From positions 1-32,113 of the forward strand of contig JBBRAO010000035.1 in NCBI GenBank assembly GCA_038206725.1: 32,113 nucleotides of DNA. The letters run 5' to 3'. The notes below the pieces were generated by a model. The model had not been told where the DNA came from, ran no database searches, and was given only the letters and a program-made list of their open reading frames with translations. Position numbers and translations under genes: made by a program. Each line of letters begins with the position of its first letter. The stretch's first letter is position 1. Origin of the DNA: JBAXXL01 sp038206725 (GTDB lineage Bacteria; Bacteroidota; Ignavibacteria; Kapaibacteriales; UBA2268). Positions 24,863-32,088 of the stretch are shown here, one piece after another.

Positions 24863-25522
24863 TTAAAATCTTATGAAAAAGCCAATGCTTAGCGAACCGC
24901 CTTCCGGATGCTGAGTTGTTGATGGGGATTGTGGGCCAATTAATTTAGGATTTAAATCAATATCGGCACATAATCCGATAATATCTTTATAGAGCGGGAC
25001 ATCCAGTCCAACTCGCAAATTGATTCCTGCGGAAAATTTATCTTTAGCATCAATATTCTTTTTTACAACTTCGTTAGAATTTACAATATAAGTAACGCTT
25101 ATCTCATCCTCACGAGAATAATCGAAAAATAAACCAACTCCAATACGAATAGCCGGAACCCTACCGGTAGAAGAGGATGTTAACTCCCAACCACCTATAA
25201 GTGAATATAATTTATAAGGAGTATTACTTTTTGAATTATAAACATGATTTATTCCGGGATAATATTGGCTGTTTAAAGCAATGTTGTCTGGTTCGTAACT
25301 ACTATAATTAATAGTAGAATAGAATAAAGAATGTATCCCGATACGCATATCAAAAAAAACTGAAATTTTGCTACCAATAAAAATAGGGTAAGACAATACT
25401 TTATTTGGATAAGCCAAACCGGTGCTAATTCCAACTTTATATTTGTGTATGATGTTTTCATTGGAATACACAAATGAAGTTAAAATAAAAAAAATAATAA
25501 TAAATATTGTTGATCTTTTCAT
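24863..25522 (-). CDS. Small outer-membrane beta-barrel protein
   Basis: 219 residues. Signal peptide MKRSTIFIIIFFILTSFVYS precedes a run of amphipathic strands (YKVGISTGLAYP, KISVFFDMRIGIHSLFY, RIGVGLFFDYS, NLRVGLDVPLY) and a C-terminal GFFIRF ending in Phe, the BAM recognition pattern. It resembles the small OmpW/PorT-like barrels of Bacteroidota but cannot be placed in a named family. It starts 28 bases after the stop of the T9SS-secreted PLA2-like gene on the same strand, so it is probably in the same operon and could serve that protein. Function unknown. Confidence 0.7.
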   Translation of the reverse strand: MKRSTIFIIIFFILTSFVYSNENIIHKYKVGISTGLAYPNKVLSYPIFIGSKISVFFDMRIGIHSLFYSTINYSSYEPDNIALNSQYYPGINHVYNSKSNTPYKLYSLIGGWELTSSSTGRVPAIRIGVGLFFDYSREDEISVTYIVNSNEVVKKNIDAKDKFSAGINLRVGLDVPLYKDIIGLCADIDLNPKLIGPQSPSTTQHPEGGSLSIGFFIRF

Positions 25523-25550
25523 AAATATACTTAAAAAAATTTAAAAAAAA

Positions 25551-27260
25551 TTATCTTAGTATTTTCACAATTTCAGTTTTCTTTTTGTTACTTTCATCAA
25601 CAAAAGTAAATATGTATGAACCTGATGTATAATTACTCATGTCTAGTTCAATATGTTTGGTATCTTTAGAGAAATACACTTCATTTAGTACTTTAGAGCC
25701 TATTAGGTTATGAATAGTACAATAATGATAACTACTTGATTGTGGCAATTCAATACTTACAATATTATTAGCAGGGTTTGGGTAAATATTAATATCATTT
25801 AGGATACTTGAATTTTGAGTAGTAATCTTACGATTACTTTCACCCCAATCCAAAGTATATTCGCCAGCACAATCTCCAGAATTACCACAAAATTGCCGAA
25901 AAGATGAATTTCCGCAACTTCCTAAACCGCGTACATTAATACAATAATCTAAATTTGCACCTGAAGCTTGTAATACTATAGAAGAACAGTTGTTACTTAC
26001 AATACTTACACCACCAGTAACAGTCCATTCATAAGAGTAAGCTCCATCTGAATTAGCTTGAACTGTTGTAATTGGGAATGTTGGATAACAGAATCTTGTT
26101 TTAAAGAAAACTTTTGGAGTTGCAGCAGCCCCAACATTAATATTTTTTACCATTGTAAAAATACCGCAAGGCGCATTAATAGTTATTGTAATACCACCGC
26201 TAGCTGTAACATGTATATAAAAATAATTACTAGTCTGGTTTGTTACTGATACACCACCCCAAGTAGTTGCAGTATATGTTGCATCAACAATAGGTGGGAT
26301 AATAATAATTGTATCATCGAATGGTGCGAGGCAATTGTTACCTGCTCTAGTTATTAATACTTCCGGATCGGTTCCTTCACACAAAGTTTCATTATGATCA
26401 CACCATTTGGTTCTGACAGTGCCTCCAGGGCATAAACAACTGTTTGCATTATAACCCATCCCGATTCGACCCTCATACGGATTAACCCAATATAAAACAG
26501 CACTAACAATACCACCAATGGAACTGGCTTGAGCTCTTATAATACTACCCCACCACCACCAACAAGATCCTGAAACTCTTTTTTTGATGGCAGTACGTAT
26601 TTTATCAGTAAAACAACCACCTACATTACGGTCTGCATCGCGCTTTTGTTCGACACATGATGCGCACCAATAATTTATATCATGGTTATAACAACAATCT
26701 GTCAAATCAACCCAAAGCCATCCATTACATACAGTCCAAACTTTGATTCTATTAACCCGCTCAGGAGAACATATTAAATCGTGATTTATACAAGTGTAGC
26801 ATGTGCTTAGTATTCTCATTCCTTTTTCGTGCCTATCAGCTTGTAATATAACCATATAAGAAATTATAGATGACCATTTTATTTCATCATTAATTGTACT
26901 GTTTGCATCTGCCGTAATCAAACTAGAATCTGGTGGATTTTGTAAATTTAGTATGTACGAATTTTCTGGGATTCCTACTTTTTTAAAAGAAAAACTTGCT
27001 AATAATGTACTATCATTAGTTGTCATAATAACAATACTGATAGTATCTTGCCTTATTCTTGCAAATACCGTAATTGAAATTGAATCCACCCCTTGCTCAT
27101 CGCCGAGGAAAAAGGTTGTTGGACTAATATCCTCCGTTTCAAATGGTAACAACCTGTGAAGATTCTGCGAACCTATTTCAGGTCCAATACCAACATAGAT
27201 TAGTTCATTAGGATACCTAGAAATTACAAATTCAGATTGAGTTAATACATAATTGGACAT
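25551..27260 (-). CDS. T9SS-secreted protein with a phospholipase A2-like active site (apparent frameshift in the signal peptide)
   Basis: 569 residues from ATG 27260, ending in a T9SS type A sorting domain (~485-569: NIYPNPANN, YTSGSYIFTF, KTEIVKILR). As read it has no signal peptide, which a T9SS cargo needs; one is encoded just upstream in another frame (27303-27261), parted by a T10 run. A cysteine-rich middle contains DLTDCCYNHD (185-194) and DADRNVGGCF (208-217). These match the secreted phospholipase A2 core, DxCCxxHD with catalytic His193 and the DRNxxxCF motif with catalytic Asp210. The 17-residue His-to-Asp distance is closer to compact prokaryotic enzymes than to the ~51 of mammalian ones. 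CWWWWGS follows. Residues 385-460 look PKD-like. The PLA2 call is by motif only. Confidence 0.7.
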   Translation of the reverse strand: MSNYVLTQSEFVISRYPNELIYVGIGPEIGSQNLHRLLPFETEDISPTTFFLGDEQGVDSISITVFARIRQDTISIVIMTTNDSTLLASFSFKKVGIPENSYILNLQNPPDSSLITADANSTINDEIKWSSIISYMVILQADRHEKGMRILSTCYTCINHDLICSPERVNRIKVWTVCNGWLWVDLTDCCYNHDINYWCASCVEQKRDADRNVGGCFTDKIRTAIKKRVSGSCWWWWGSIIRAQASSIGGIVSAVLYWVNPYEGRIGMGYNANSCLCPGGTVRTKWCDHNETLCEGTDPEVLITRAGNNCLAPFDDTIIIIPPIVDATYTATTWGGVSVTNQTSNYFYIHVTASGGITITINAPCGIFTMVKNINVGAAATPKVFFKTRFCYPTFPITTVQANSDGAYSYEWTVTGGVSIVSNNCSSIVLQASGANLDYCINVRGLGSCGNSSFRQFCGNSGDCAGEYTLDWGESNRKITTQNSSILNDINIYPNPANNIVSIELPQSSSYHYCTIHNLIGSKVLNEVYFSKDTKHIELDMSNYTSGSYIFTFVDESNKKKTEIVKILR

Positions 27261-27303
27261 TAAAAAAAAAAGCCACTAAAATAATAATTTTAAACCGATA
27301 CAT
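27232..27303 (-). CDS. Signal-peptide-coding start of the PLA2-like gene, out of frame by one base
   Basis: ATG at 27303-27301 follows GGAG by 5 bases. It encodes MYRFKIIILVAFFF and, without correction, runs to a TGA at 27234-27232 (23 residues). If the T10 run lost one T, the frame would read MYRFKIIILVAFFL directly into MSNYVLTQ of the downstream frame, giving a typical Bacteroidota signal peptide ending VLTQ. The presence of a good ribosome binding site here and none before 27260 supports 27303 as the true start of the gene. Confidence 0.7.
   Translation of the reverse strand: MYRFKIIILVAFFFNVQLCINSI
27262..27271 (-). other. Ten-base T homopolymer (A10 on plus) inside the signal-peptide codons
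   Basis: Ten consecutive A on the plus strand give TTTTTTTTTT in the coding strand, in the hydrophobic core of the signal peptide. Runs of this length are prone to replication slippage. Nine T would give the full-length secreted protein; ten break it, and eleven place a TAA at the end of the run. Confidence 0.8.
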
Positions 27304-27378
27304 AATTACTCCAGGAATTATTAAATAAAATATACTTTTTAAAAATGAAGAAAAATTTCTTTTTCCAGATTTCTTTTA

Positions 27379-27386
27379 CAAATATA
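27379..27386 (-). promoter_or_regulatory. Candidate -7 element of the PLA2-like gene
   Basis: Plus-strand CAAATATA reads TATATTTG on the minus strand, fitting TAnnTTTG, 75 bases before ATG 27303. This places 27303 inside the transcript. The 386-base gap 27304-27689 is otherwise very AT-rich and shows no gene. Confidence 0.35.
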
Positions 27387-27664
27387 CAAAATATTTCAAA
27401 AAAAAATTACTTTAATCTTTATTTATTTGCTTTCTATTTCTAACAGATTAATGCAAAAACAATATTTTTTCATAATACACCTAATAAACACAAGGAAAAA
27501 AAATTTTTGTTACTTTATAATTGTAATATACTAAAAAAAATTAAAATAAATTGGGTTATTTCAAGTATTTTTTTTCCTTAACTGTAACTTTTTGGCAAAA
27601 ATTGTATTATATATATAATAGAGAAATTCTTTTATTCGATTTTTCTTTATTAAATTTATAAACT

Positions 27665-27672
27665 TATATTTG
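27665..27672 (+). promoter_or_regulatory. Candidate -7 element of the rhomboid-like gene
   Basis: TATATTTG fits TAnnTTTG and ends 17 bases before the ATG at 27690, implying a short leader. No clear -33 element. Confidence 0.4.
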
Positions 27673-27689
27673 TCAAAAACAATTATTTT

Positions 27690-28553
27690 ATGCAGAAAAA
27701 ACCGCAAATAATAAATTTTTCTTTAGCTATGCCGCTTGCAGTAGTGGTATTAGCTTTAATAAACCTTCTAACCAAAGGGTATTTGTTTTCACAGATGTTT
27801 CTTTTGTGTGGGTCTTTAAACCCCAAAGGCGAAGTGTGGCGATTAATTACATTTCCATTTACTTTCAGTAATATCAGCGAATTGTTTCTCCTTTTAGCTG
27901 TTTTTCCATTAATTTCATATAGAATAGAAAGTATTTTTAAATCTAAGTTTTATGGTGCCTTTTTACTATTGATATCTTGGATTTTTGGTTTAACGATGAT
28001 AGGTTTATTCAGTAAATCAACCATACCTTTGACAGGGTTCGAAATGGTTTCGTGTATGGTATTGGTGTTCTACACGTTTTATAAACCTAAGGAAGAAATC
28101 CATCGAATATTGCCGAATATCAAAATTTGGATGTATTCCGTTGCTGTTTTTTCTTTTTGGATTGCTCTTAACCTGTTTATTGTTAAGCGATATGGAATAG
28201 TGGGATTGGCTTTGCCTGTTACATCTCTTATAGTCGGTGGTATATTAGGAATTTTCACCTTAATGCTCATAAAAATGAGAAATAATAAGCAGAACAAAGC
28301 AATGTTAGCTTTAAAGACGGCATCGAGCGAGCATATAGACAAATTTATGGAAATGGCTTACATCAATGAGCGTAGAGCCGCTAATTATGCGAATTCCGAT
28401 TTGGAGGCACATCATTCACTTTTGAGTGACAGTTCTTCTGAAAATGAAGAAATTTTAAACCTAATTTTAGATAAAATAAATTTATACGGCAAAGAAGGAC
28501 TTAATCCAAAAGAAATAAAGTTCTTAAACGAATTGTCCAAACACTTAGATTAA
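27690..28553 (+). CDS. Rhomboid-like membrane protein, probably inactive
   Basis: 287 residues with about six transmembrane helices. The segment GEVWRLITFPFTFSN (47-61) matches the rhomboid W-R loop region and is followed by a helix like that before L4. Where active rhomboids carry the Ser of GxSx, this protein has GFEM (116-119), and no matching His is evident, so it is probably a pseudoprotease or Derlin-like protein. The cytoplasmic end has LILDKINLYGKEGLNPKEIK, resembling the C-terminal tail of rhomboid proteins in Bacteroidota. The next gene starts 8 bases on, so they form an operon. Other polytopic membrane families cannot be excluded. Confidence 0.65.
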   Translation: MQKKPQIINFSLAMPLAVVVLALINLLTKGYLFSQMFLLCGSLNPKGEVWRLITFPFTFSNISELFLLLAVFPLISYRIESIFKSKFYGAFLLLISWIFGLTMIGLFSKSTIPLTGFEMVSCMVLVFYTFYKPKEEIHRILPNIKIWMYSVAVFSFWIALNLFIVKRYGIVGLALPVTSLIVGGILGIFTLMLIKMRNNKQNKAMLALKTASSEHIDKFMEMAYINERRAANYANSDLEAHHSLLSDSSSENEEILNLILDKINLYGKEGLNPKEIKFLNELSKHLD

Positions 28554-28561
28554 TAGTAAAT

Positions 28562-28975
28562 ATGATAGATAAAGATAAAGTAAAAGAAACATTTATAAAA
28601 CCACACGTTGGGGCTATAGCCACTGTATCGACCATAGGTGAACCGTCAGTCCGCTATGTCCTGATGCGGATGGATGATGATATGAATATATTATTCGCGA
28701 CTAAAAACGACTCCCTGAAAATACATCAAATGAATACTAACCCAAAGGTCAATTTAACGATCAGTAGCGCCTTTGGTGACGAGATTGATGTCAATTTGAA
28801 TATTGCGGGTTCGGTAGAGTATATTACTGACGATACGAGGAAGAAAGATTTCTGGTTGCCGTTCTATGATACTTTGTTTTCCGGTCCTGACGATGCAAAT
28901 TACATAATAGTTAAGGTTATAACAGAGAATCTGGAAATATTGGATCAAGCTGAGATTAATAAAAAATTATTTTAA
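28562..28975 (+). CDS. Pyridoxamine-5'-phosphate-oxidase-family FMN/heme-binding protein
   Basis: 137 residues forming a small split-barrel: IATVSTIGEPSVRYVLMRMD (about 19-38), LFATKNDSLKIHQMNTNPKV (44-63) and NLNIAGSVEYITDD, ending in IIVKVITENLEIL. This is the pattern of PPOX-family proteins related to general stress protein 26, which bind FMN, F420 or heme. Not a true PdxH: it is far shorter than the ~210 residues of that enzyme and lacks its C-terminal part. It is 8 bases after the rhomboid-like gene and probably shares its transcript. Cofactor and substrate unknown. Confidence 0.8.
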   Translation: MIDKDKVKETFIKPHVGAIATVSTIGEPSVRYVLMRMDDDMNILFATKNDSLKIHQMNTNPKVNLTISSAFGDEIDVNLNIAGSVEYITDDTRKKDFWLPFYDTLFSGPDDANYIIVKVITENLEILDQAEINKKLF

Positions 28976-29052
28976 TAGTAAATGAAACTTTTTTAATTTA
29001 TGAAACGTTTAATAAGCATAGAAAGAATTTTTTTTTTACGGAGGGTACGTAA

Positions 29053-30363
29053 ATGAAGACTTATATTAAATACAGCGCAGGATTAGTTTTATCAATCATA
29101 ATATTGGCAGGGTGTACAACCCCGGGAACAGTCAATAATTATTATGGCTATAATAACAATCCGCAACCACCTCAAAATAAGGAACAAACTTATAGAGCAG
29201 GTGCCTTAGATAATCAAGAGGCTTATGTCGAAAGATCGGAAAATTGGCGTAATCCATTACAAGAGGATAATCAGGATCAGGTTTATACTGATTCAGACGG
29301 TAGTGTAACTAATGTTTATGTTTCAACCTCACCTTACGTTTACTCAGGTGTTTATGGCGGATCTATGTATGTTCCTGTTATAGTACCTTGGTGGTATCGT
29401 TACCAAGGATGGGGTTATTCTTATTATTCACCTTATTCATATTACAGTATGGGTTGGGATCCTTATTGGGATTGGTATTCACCTTGGTATGATTATAATC
29501 CATACTATGGCTATAATTGGCATAATAATCCTTATTCAGGATGTTACGCTTGGTATCACCAACCTTATTATTCTTATCATAGAGAATATGTACCAAAAAA
29601 CAGAACTTATCGTGATTTTGGTGTAAGCCGCAGAAGCTATGCACACATTTCCGATGGCAGTTATAACAGCCGAGGCTTTAATACACGTTCCAAAAATTAC
29701 AGTACCGATGGTTCTGGTAATACTCGTGGAACCGGCAATTCATTTTCACGTTCCGGTTCGGGTGATAATTCAACGAAATCATATTCAAGATCCGCAAGCA
29801 CAAATTACAATGCCGGAAGTTCGGTTTATCGCACTTCAAGCTCCGGTAATACACGTGGTAACGGAACAAGATTAGACTCAAGAGATCCGGGCAATCCACG
29901 CGGTACAGGAAACATAAGAAGCTCTGGCAGCACATATAGAGATAATCCAAGTTCTTCCCGTAGTGTTGACACACGTTCGGTTGATACAAGAAATACACCT
30001 ACATATAATACTCCGACAGGAAATGATAATTCGCGCTTGCAATCGCCCAACTCATCATCAACACGTTCAGGGGGAAATTCTAACCAGAATGTTACACCAC
30101 GCTCCTCGAGTCCGGAATCATCACCTGCACCAACTCGCTCAAGTGGAAAATCTGATGCAGTGTCTCCAGCGCGTTCATCAAGTCCGGCACCAAGTTCTTC
30201 ACCTGCTCCATCTTCAAGTGGATCTTCATATAGAAGCAGTCCATCGTCGAGTGGTAGCAGTGGCAGTTCATCACGCTCATCCGGTTCAAGCTCTTCATCG
30301 GGTTCATCACGTTCGAGCGGAGGTTCATCGAGTTCTTCATCACCAAAAGGCGGTAGGAGATAA
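29053..30363 (+). CDS. Lipoprotein with Tyr/Trp-rich head and Ser/Arg-rich tail
   Basis: 436 residues, with a lipobox ILAGC and lipid-bearing Cys21, so a membrane lipoprotein. Residues ~95-185 are extraordinarily rich in Tyr and Trp (WWYRYQGWGYSYYSPYSYYS, WDPYWDWYSPWYDYNPYY). From ~190 to the end the chain is low-complexity, dominated by Ser, Arg, Gly, Asn and Thr, with recurring NTRGTGN, NPRGTGN and RSVDTR units and a nearly pure Ser/Gly/Arg end (SSSGSSGSSSRSSG). No catalytic domain is recognisable. Likely a disordered surface lipoprotein. GGAGGG (29040-29045) is a strong ribosome binding site, 7 bases ahead, and a T10 run lies just upstream. Two bases downstream begins the OmpP1-like gene. 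Confidence 0.8.
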   Translation: MKTYIKYSAGLVLSIIILAGCTTPGTVNNYYGYNNNPQPPQNKEQTYRAGALDNQEAYVERSENWRNPLQEDNQDQVYTDSDGSVTNVYVSTSPYVYSGVYGGSMYVPVIVPWWYRYQGWGYSYYSPYSYYSMGWDPYWDWYSPWYDYNPYYGYNWHNNPYSGCYAWYHQPYYSYHREYVPKNRTYRDFGVSRRSYAHISDGSYNSRGFNTRSKNYSTDGSGNTRGTGNSFSRSGSGDNSTKSYSRSASTNYNAGSSVYRTSSSGNTRGNGTRLDSRDPGNPRGTGNIRSSGSTYRDNPSSSRSVDTRSVDTRNTPTYNTPTGNDNSRLQSPNSSSTRSGGNSNQNVTPRSSSPESSPAPTRSSGKSDAVSPARSSSPAPSSSPAPSSSGSSYRSSPSSSGSSGSSSRSSGSSSSSGSSRSSGGSSSSSSPKGGRR

Positions 30364-30365
30364 GA

Positions 30366-31799
30366 GTGAAAAGAATTGCAATTATATTGATGTTTATTAG
30401 CTTTTCAGTAACTTTACTTGAAGCGCAATCTGTCGAAGATGCTTTAAGATATGCTCGCCCCAATGGTATGATTACCGCGCGAACTGCCGGCTTAGGAGTA
30501 TCCTATCACGGAGTTTTGGACGATATGGGGGCGCTATTTTACAATCCTGCCGGTTTAGCTCTTGTTCCGAAAACGGAATTGAACATCGGTTTTGGATATG
30601 AAAACAGCAAAACTAAAACAGATTATCTAGGCATTGTTACTGACTATCCGATAAATAAAGGATATATTTCAAATTTGGGATTAGTAGCACCTGTTATAGG
30701 AACTAACAGAAACGCGGCTTTGGCAATTGGATACTTTTACGAAAGTTCGTTCAATGGAACACAAGAATTCGATGTATATAATACCGGTTCGTCTATAATA
30801 GCGGATGAAACTTATAACGGTCCGCAAAGGATTAATGACAATTGGGCTTATGAACTATATTTAGCCGATTTCAACGGCGATAAACTCGGAACGGATTACA
30901 ACGGCGAGATGCAACAAAATAACTTTGTCGAAGAACGTGGCGGTGTTCACAATTTATCCGGTGGATTTGGCTTTGAATTATCCGATTATTTGTCATTAGG
31001 TTTGTCAGTTGTATATAAATGGGGTAATTTCAATTATTATAGAGATTATACCGAAACTGATAAAAACAATAAGCATCAATTATTAATAGATGGACGAGAA
31101 TTAAAAACTTTAACATTAAAACAATCCTATGATTCATATTTTAAAGGAATTTCCGGAATATTCGGTCTTCAAGGTAAGATTGGCAAAAATATGCGCGCCG
31201 CCGTTGGCGTGCAACTACCTACTTATTATGGATTCAATGAGGATTATAGTAAAACCTATTACGCTGATTATACAGATAATAGCCACGCTTGGTGGTCGCC
31301 TTATAAGAGCGATTCCGTTGCTTCCAATTACAGTATAACAACACCGTTCATTTATTCAGCCGGTATTTCAGGAAATATTGTAGGATTGACTATGACAGCA
31401 GGAGTGGAGTATTGTGATGTAACTCAACTTAGCTTTCAAGATGCCGCACCGGAATTGACCGACGTAAATCGCGAAATCCAACGTACACTAACGCCGCAAA
31501 CCAAATTCGGCGTAGGCTTGGAATATAAAGTGCCTGTAATACCGCTTACAGTTCGCTGTAGTTACGAAAATACCACAACACCTTATGCTAATTCATCACT
31601 TAATTCGAATTATACTAATATATCATTTGGTGCGGGTGTTTACTTGGGTGAAAATATTAGGCTCGATGGAGTTGTTCGTTTGAGCAACTACTTAACAAAA
31701 AGAGATGTTTACGGTGTTTCAAACCAACCATACTATTCTGATTACGTTGTTACAAACTCTCCTTTGAATGTATCATTAGGTCTGACTTATAGATATTAA
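30366..31799 (+). CDS. OmpP1/FadL-like outer-membrane transport protein
   Basis: 477 residues starting at GTG 30366, with AGGAG (30355-30359) inside the last codons of the lipoprotein gene, so translation is probably coupled. Signal peptide MKRIAIILMFISFSVTLLEA. The mature N terminus is the OmpP1/FadL/TodX type: NGMITARTAGLGVSYHGVLD, then DMGALFYNPAGLALV, in which NPAGLA is the family mark. It continues as a large barrel (NIGFGYENSK, GLGLSVVYKWGN, GVEYCDVTQ, SFGAGVYLGEN) and ends SLGLTYRY. FadL-type barrels pass hydrophobic compounds such as fatty acids. The terminator at 31831 closes the unit. Confidence 0.85.
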   Translation: MKRIAIILMFISFSVTLLEAQSVEDALRYARPNGMITARTAGLGVSYHGVLDDMGALFYNPAGLALVPKTELNIGFGYENSKTKTDYLGIVTDYPINKGYISNLGLVAPVIGTNRNAALAIGYFYESSFNGTQEFDVYNTGSSIIADETYNGPQRINDNWAYELYLADFNGDKLGTDYNGEMQQNNFVEERGGVHNLSGGFGFELSDYLSLGLSVVYKWGNFNYYRDYTETDKNNKHQLLIDGRELKTLTLKQSYDSYFKGISGIFGLQGKIGKNMRAAVGVQLPTYYGFNEDYSKTYYADYTDNSHAWWSPYKSDSVASNYSITTPFIYSAGISGNIVGLTMTAGVEYCDVTQLSFQDAAPELTDVNREIQRTLTPQTKFGVGLEYKVPVIPLTVRCSYENTTTPYANSSLNSNYTNISFGAGVYLGENIRLDGVVRLSNYLTKRDVYGVSNQPYYSDYVVTNSPLNVSLGLTYRY

Positions 31800-31830
31800 T
31801 CCATTCTAAAATATAATAAATAGAGTTATC

Positions 31831-31858
31831 AAAGACGTTGCGTGCAACGTCTTTTTTT
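31831..31858 (+). terminator. Intrinsic terminator of the OmpP1-like gene
   Basis: AAAGACGTTGC (31831-31841) pairs perfectly with GCAACGTCTTT (31844-31854), followed by TTTT to 31858. It starts 32 bases after the stop codon. Confidence 0.9.
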
Positions 31859-31895
31859 GGGGGTGTATCTTACTCATCGAATGAGCTTTTCCTGT

Positions 31896-31950
31896 CTCGT
31901 TACCAAGCTCCAACAAGCCACACTCGTTACCGAGCTCCCGCTTGGAAACG
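31896..31950. repeat. Palindromic repeat, one partial and one full copy
   Basis: CTCGTTACCAAGCTCC (31896-31911) recurs 27 bases later as CTCGTTACCGAGCTCC (31923-31938). In the second copy, CGTTACCGAGC (31925-31935) pairs with GCTTGGAAACG (31940-31950) with one mismatch and one G-U pair. These resemble short interspersed palindromes found in many Bacteroidota and other genomes. A reading frame across them is an artefact. Confidence 0.7.
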
Positions 31951-31987
31951 TAATCGAATCATACCTCCCATAAAATTAATTTATTTT

Positions 31988-32018
31988 AATAAAGCAAAAT
32001 CTTCGACTTTGTTTTATT
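31988..32018. other. AT-rich hairpin upstream of the right-edge gene
   Basis: AATAAAGCAAAATC (31988-32001) pairs with GACTTTGTTTTATT (32005-32018), 14 positions with one mismatch and one G-U pair, loop TTC. It lies 70 bases ahead of a well-marked start codon and could be a leader structure or part of the adjoining repeat. Confidence 0.4.
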
Positions 32019-32088
32019 ATTTTAGAAACGGAAATTAATTGTAAAAACAAATTAATATTTGTGAAACTTTAACAAAAGGAGGAAATTC

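Noticed and set aside
29639..30463. Overlapping frames in the Ser/Arg-rich lipoprotein gene
   Set aside because: They are by-products of its low-complexity sequence; the lipoprotein frame has lipobox, strong ribosome binding site and matching stop/start with the next gene.
31838..32038. 66-residue plus-strand reading frame
   Set aside because: It runs through a terminator and the palindromic repeats (RYQAPTSHTRYRAPAW pattern), a common artefact of these repeats.
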